From Aquisphaera giovannonii (GTDB lineage Bacteria > Planctomycetota > Planctomycetia > Isosphaerales > Isosphaeraceae): 64,000 nucleotides of DNA. Positions 61,307 through 64,000 of this stretch are shown piece by piece. The notes below the pieces were generated by a model, which was not told the DNA's origin, searched no databases, and was given only the letters and a program-made list of their open reading frames with translations. Made by a program: the position numbers and the translations under genes. Every line of letters begins with the position of its first letter. Within the stretch, counting starts at the first letter, position 1. The stretch is from the NCBI RefSeq assembly GCF_008087625.1, contig NZ_CP042997.1, positions 7,254,001-7,318,000 on the forward strand, given 5' to 3'.

Positions 61307-63904
61307 ATGGCCAAGATCCAGGCCGTCTGGGCGATCGACATCGGCCAGGCCGCTCTCAAGGCGCTGAAGCTGGTGCCGGGCCCGAATCCCGACGAGGTGG
61401 TGGCCGAGGCCTTCGACTTCATCGAATATCCGAAGATCCTCAGCCAGCCGGACGCCGACCCGGAGGAGCTCGTCCGCGAGGCCCTGGCCACGTTCACCGA
61501 CCGGAACGACGTCAAGGGATCGAAGGTCGCGATCGCGGTGCCCGGCCAGGCGGGGCTCGTGAAGTTCATCAAGCTGCCGCCGGTCGAGAAGAAGCGGATC
61601 CCGGACATCGTCAAGTTCGAGGCCAAGCAGCAGATCCCCTTCGCGCTCGACGAGGTGGTCTGGTCCTACCAGCAGATCGGCGGCGACGAGGAGGAGAGCG
61701 ACGAGGAGTTCACCATGGCCGAGGTGGGCCTGTTCGCGATGAAGCGCGACCAGATCACCCGGGCCATCCTGCCGCTGACCGTGGCGGGCATCGAGGTGGA
61801 CATCGTCCAGATGAGCCCGATCGCCCTCTACAACTACATCTGCTTCGACCAGATCAAGGGGAGCGGCAGCAAGGACTCGGTCGTCGTGCTGGACATCGGC
61901 GCGGACAACACCGACCTGATCATCACCGACGGCACGCGGATCTGGCAGCGGAACGTGCCGATCGGGGGCAACCACTTCACGCGGGCCCTCACCAAGGAGC
62001 TCAAGCTCACCTTCGCCAAGGCCGAACACCTGAAGCGGAATGCAACCAAGGCGCCCGACCCCCGGGCCATCTTCACGGCCATGCGTGGCGTCTTCAATGA
62101 CTTCACGAGCGAGGTGAACCGGTCGATCGGGTTCTACTCGAGCATCAACCGGACGGCCAAGATCCGCAAGGTGATCGGCCTGGGTAACGGCTTCAAGCTG
62201 CCCGGCCTGCAGAAGTTCCTCCAGCAGAACCTCAGCAGCGAGGTGGAGAAGGTCGACGCCTTCACGCGGCTGGCCGGCGACGAGGTGAAGGCCGCGCCGC
62301 AGTTCCAGGAGAACCTCGCCTCGTTCGCCGTCGCGTATGGCCTGGGCGTGCAGGGCCTGGGGAAGGCGAACCTGAGCACCAACCTGCTGCCGCCCGAGAT
62401 CGAGCGGGTGCGCCTGATCCGGGCCAAGAAACCGTGGGCCCTGGCCGCGTCCTCGCTCGTGATGCTCGGGCTCGGCTCGCTGTTCATCCTGGGGCCGTAT
62501 CGGATCCTGGCCAGCGTCTCGACGCCCCAGTACAAGGCGGCCGTGGACAAGGCCAAGACCGTCACGAAGCGGGGCAACGACCTGAAGTCGGCCTACGAGA
62601 AGGCCAAGGGGGAGTGGAAGGCCAAGTTCGACGAGGGCAAGGCGCTGGTCATCGACCCCAACTCCCGAGGCCTCTGGCCGGCCTTCCTCAAGACGTTCAG
62701 CGAGTTCGTCTACGACCCCCTCAAGGACGTCTACAACCTCAACCCGGACAACCCGGCCGACCAGGAGACCCTGGACAAGCTCCGCGTGCACATCGACGTC
62801 ATCCGCCCCGTTTGGCGGGAGGACGTGGCCGCCGATTGGTTCAACGAGATCGATCCCAAGTTCAAGAGGCTGATGCACCCGTATGACGCGGCCAATCCGC
62901 CCTCGGGCAAGGGCTGGATCATCCAGGTCGTCGGCCACCACTACAACCCGTATCCCTCCGCCGATCAGCTCAAGATCGTGGACCTCAGGGATCCGCGGCG
63001 GGTGGAGTTCGGCCCCTATCAGTTCATCACCGAGAAGATCCTCCACAGCCTGAACTCGCTCGACTTCCGCCTCTTCGGCGTCACCCACGTGGCCCTCGCC
63101 TGGATGATGTCCGACCGGGAATGGACCAGCGAGAAGGGGAGCGCGACGAATAACCTGGCCAGCAACACCGTGCCCCTGCTCCCGCCGGCCACCGCCCCCG
63201 AGGGCACCGAGTCGGGCGGGGCGGGCGGCATGATGGGCGGCGGGCCCATGGGGAGTGCCTACGGCTCCAGGGGCGGCATGATGGCCGGCGGCCCCGGCGG
63301 GGGCGCCTACGGCAAGGGCGGCATGATGGGCGGCGGCCCCATGGGGGGCGCCTACGGCAAGGGCGGCATGATGGGCGGCGGGCCCATGGGGGGAGCCTAC
63401 GGCGGCATGATGGGCGCCGGCCGGGGGATGATGGGCGTCGGCTACGGCGGACAGGGAGGAGGCGCCGACCTGAAGAAGAGCCTCAAGACCCTCACCAGGA
63501 CCGATTTCCTGATCCAGTTCCTCTGGACGCCGGTGATCCCCGAGACCCTGCCCGACGATCCCGAGCAGCGCAAGGCGAAGCTCGAGGAGCAGGCCGCGAA
63601 GATCAAGGATCAGGTCAAGGACATGATGGAGAAGATGACGGCCGCGGAGAAGGAGAAGGACAGTGCGGCCGTGAAGATCCCCAGCATGGAGGAGATCGAG
63701 GCCGCCTCCAAGAAGAAGTCCTCCGAGGTGGACACGGCTATCAGCAACGCCGTGTCGAAGCTGGCCGCCCCGGGTGCGCCGGGTGCGCCGGGCACGCCGG
63801 GGGCCCCGGCCGCAGCGGCTCCGGGCGCACCGGCCGCGGGGACGTCGGGTGCCACGCCCGCGGGCACGCCGGCCACCCCGCCCGCCTCGCCGCCCAATCA
63901 GTGA
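61307..63904 (+). CDS. pilM: PilM-PilN fusion of the type IV pilus assembly platform with Met/Gly-rich repeats
   Basis: An 865-residue protein. Residues 1-350 are PilM, an actin-like cytoplasmic ATP-binding protein: AVWAIDIGQAALKALKL, VAIAVPGQAGLVKFIKLPP, VVVLDIGADNTDLII and GLGNGFKLPGLQKFLQ. At 358-362 comes TNLLPPE, the motif with which PilN begins, then a membrane helix (about 376-400) and a PilN-like coiled-coil start. So PilM and PilN are fused. The periplasmic part from about 410 is longer than PilN. It carries four 15-residue repeats (GGMMGGGPMGGAYGK type, about 640-715), a coiled coil and an Ala/Pro/Gly-rich tail. A type IV pilus, type II secretion or related machine is likely. No other pil gene is in the window. 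ATG 61307 is well supported by homology. Confidence 0.88.
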   Translation: MAKIQAVWAIDIGQAALKALKLVPGPNPDEVVAEAFDFIEYPKILSQPDADPEELVREALATFTDRNDVKGSKVAIAVPGQAGLVKFIKLPPVEKKRIPDIVKFEAKQQIPFALDEVVWSYQQIGGDEEESDEEFTMAEVGLFAMKRDQITRAILPLTVAGIEVDIVQMSPIALYNYICFDQIKGSGSKDSVVVLDIGADNTDLIITDGTRIWQRNVPIGGNHFTRALTKELKLTFAKAEHLKRNATKAPDPRAIFTAMRGVFNDFTSEVNRSIGFYSSINRTAKIRKVIGLGNGFKLPGLQKFLQQNLSSEVEKVDAFTRLAGDEVKAAPQFQENLASFAVAYGLGVQGLGKANLSTNLLPPEIERVRLIRAKKPWALAASSLVMLGLGSLFILGPYRILASVSTPQYKAAVDKAKTVTKRGNDLKSAYEKAKGEWKAKFDEGKALVIDPNSRGLWPAFLKTFSEFVYDPLKDVYNLNPDNPADQETLDKLRVHIDVIRPVWREDVAADWFNEIDPKFKRLMHPYDAANPPSGKGWIIQVVGHHYNPYPSADQLKIVDLRDPRRVEFGPYQFITEKILHSLNSLDFRLFGVTHVALAWMMSDREWTSEKGSATNNLASNTVPLLPPATAPEGTESGGAGGMMGGGPMGSAYGSRGGMMAGGPGGGAYGKGGMMGGGPMGGAYGKGGMMGGGPMGGAYGGMMGAGRGMMGVGYGGQGGGADLKKSLKTLTRTDFLIQFLWTPVIPETLPDDPEQRKAKLEEQAAKIKDQVKDMMEKMTAAEKEKDSAAVKIPSMEEIEAASKKKSSEVDTAISNAVSKLAAPGAPGAPGTPGAPAAAAPGAPAAGTSGATPAGTPATPPASPPNQ
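63224..63451 (+). repeat. In-frame 45-bp tandem repeats encoding Gly/Met-rich units in the PilM-PilN fusion
   Basis: About four copies of a 45-base unit (first copy 48, last shortened) that encode GGMMGGGPMGGAYGK-like units. All lengths are multiples of three, so the reading frame is kept. The repeats are similar at the DNA level, which suggests recent slippage or unequal exchange. They are part of the coding sequence, not a CRISPR. Confidence 0.85.
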
Positions 63905-63930
63905 CCTCCGCCATCGAGGCCCACGCGCCA

Positions 63931-63959
63931 GGCCCGGCACCCTCACCCAGGGTCGGGCC
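63931..63959 (+). terminator. Hairpin after the PilM-PilN gene
   Basis: GGCCCG-GC-ACCCT, a 5-base loop, and AGGGT-CGGGCC give an 11-bp stem with a two-base bulge, about 25 bases after the stop codon. No T-run follows. A terminator is likely, but read-through to genes beyond the window is possible. Confidence 0.45.
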
Positions 63960-64000
63960 CGGCGCCGGCCAGCCACGCTCCGACACCGTGCCCCCGGGAC

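Noticed and set aside
63224-63451. Regular 45-base repeats considered as a CRISPR array
   Set aside because: No unique spacers; units are contiguous, in frame and encode Gly/Met-rich protein repeats.
1-64000. Search by eye for tRNA, rRNA, insertion sequences, attachment sites and a replication origin
   Set aside because: No cloverleaf with a TTCGA arm, no transposase, no terminal repeats and no DnaA-box cluster were recognised.

Overview
The window is a GC-rich bacterial chromosome segment that fits a planctomycete, most likely of the Isosphaera/Singulisphaera type. This is inferred from gene content, not from a marker gene. The clues are a giant fusion of a PVC-type beta-propeller dehydrogenase, HEAT repeats and cytochrome c; twin-arginine-exported aldo/keto reductases and a Gfo/Idh/MocA oxidoreductase; a BlaI/BlaR1 pair without a beta-lactamase; tandem PilZ proteins; and several very large secreted proteins of unknown function. 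No tRNA, rRNA, CRISPR array, insertion sequence or prophage was recognised.

Layout. 1-5061: end of a partial gene, a perfect 13-bp hairpin, a TPR membrane protein divergent from a membrane-anchored heptaheme cytochrome with its own TPR-like region, and a Wzz-like chain-length protein. 5232-6440: an exported aldo/keto reductase. 6640-17372 (all minus): a surface-glycan region with a two-domain GT2 glycosyltransferase, a GT4 glycosyltransferase, three SAM methyltransferases, a sugar-nucleotide epimerase and an exported Gfo/Idh/MocA oxidoreductase. 18190-24509: a DUF2127 membrane protein converging on a minus-strand housekeeping run, ispF-cysS-ruvC-thiSG-dinG-like. 24976-32599: csrA with a structured leader, two more aldo/keto reductases, a CNNM/CorC-type CBS protein, small proteins and a YifB/ComM ATPase. 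32717-39270: a large secreted unknown, an orphan HlyD-type adaptor, an FG-GAP protein and a membrane-tethered thermonuclease. 39300-45703: tandem PilZ proteins, FabF, an aspartate-type aminotransferase, a lipoprotein and an ECF sigma factor. 46093-47771: a stand-alone receiver protein overlapping an RlmI-type methyltransferase gene. 47802-50294: the BlaR1-like/BlaI operon with two dyad operators on a near-consensus promoter. 50367-63904: a 1596-residue deacetylase/dehydrogenase/cytochrome fusion, Maf, an M28/glutaminyl-cyclase-like enzyme, a coiled-coil protein, a 1045-residue secreted protein and a PilM-PilN fusion with Met/Gly-rich repeats.

The strongest leads are the PilM-PilN fusion, in which the NLLP peptide that normally docks PilN on PilM is built into the same chain; the autoregulated BlaI/BlaR1-like pair whose sensor lacks a penicillin-binding domain; the polysaccharide-deacetylase/PVC-dehydrogenase/cytochrome/CBM fusion; a DinG-like helicase with serine at one expected Fe-S cysteine; a ThiS-ThiG fusion that blocks the ThiS C-terminus; and a possible CsrA-binding hairpin in the csrA leader. 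Start sites were chosen by ribosome-binding sites, signal peptides and family alignment from memory. No database search was run.
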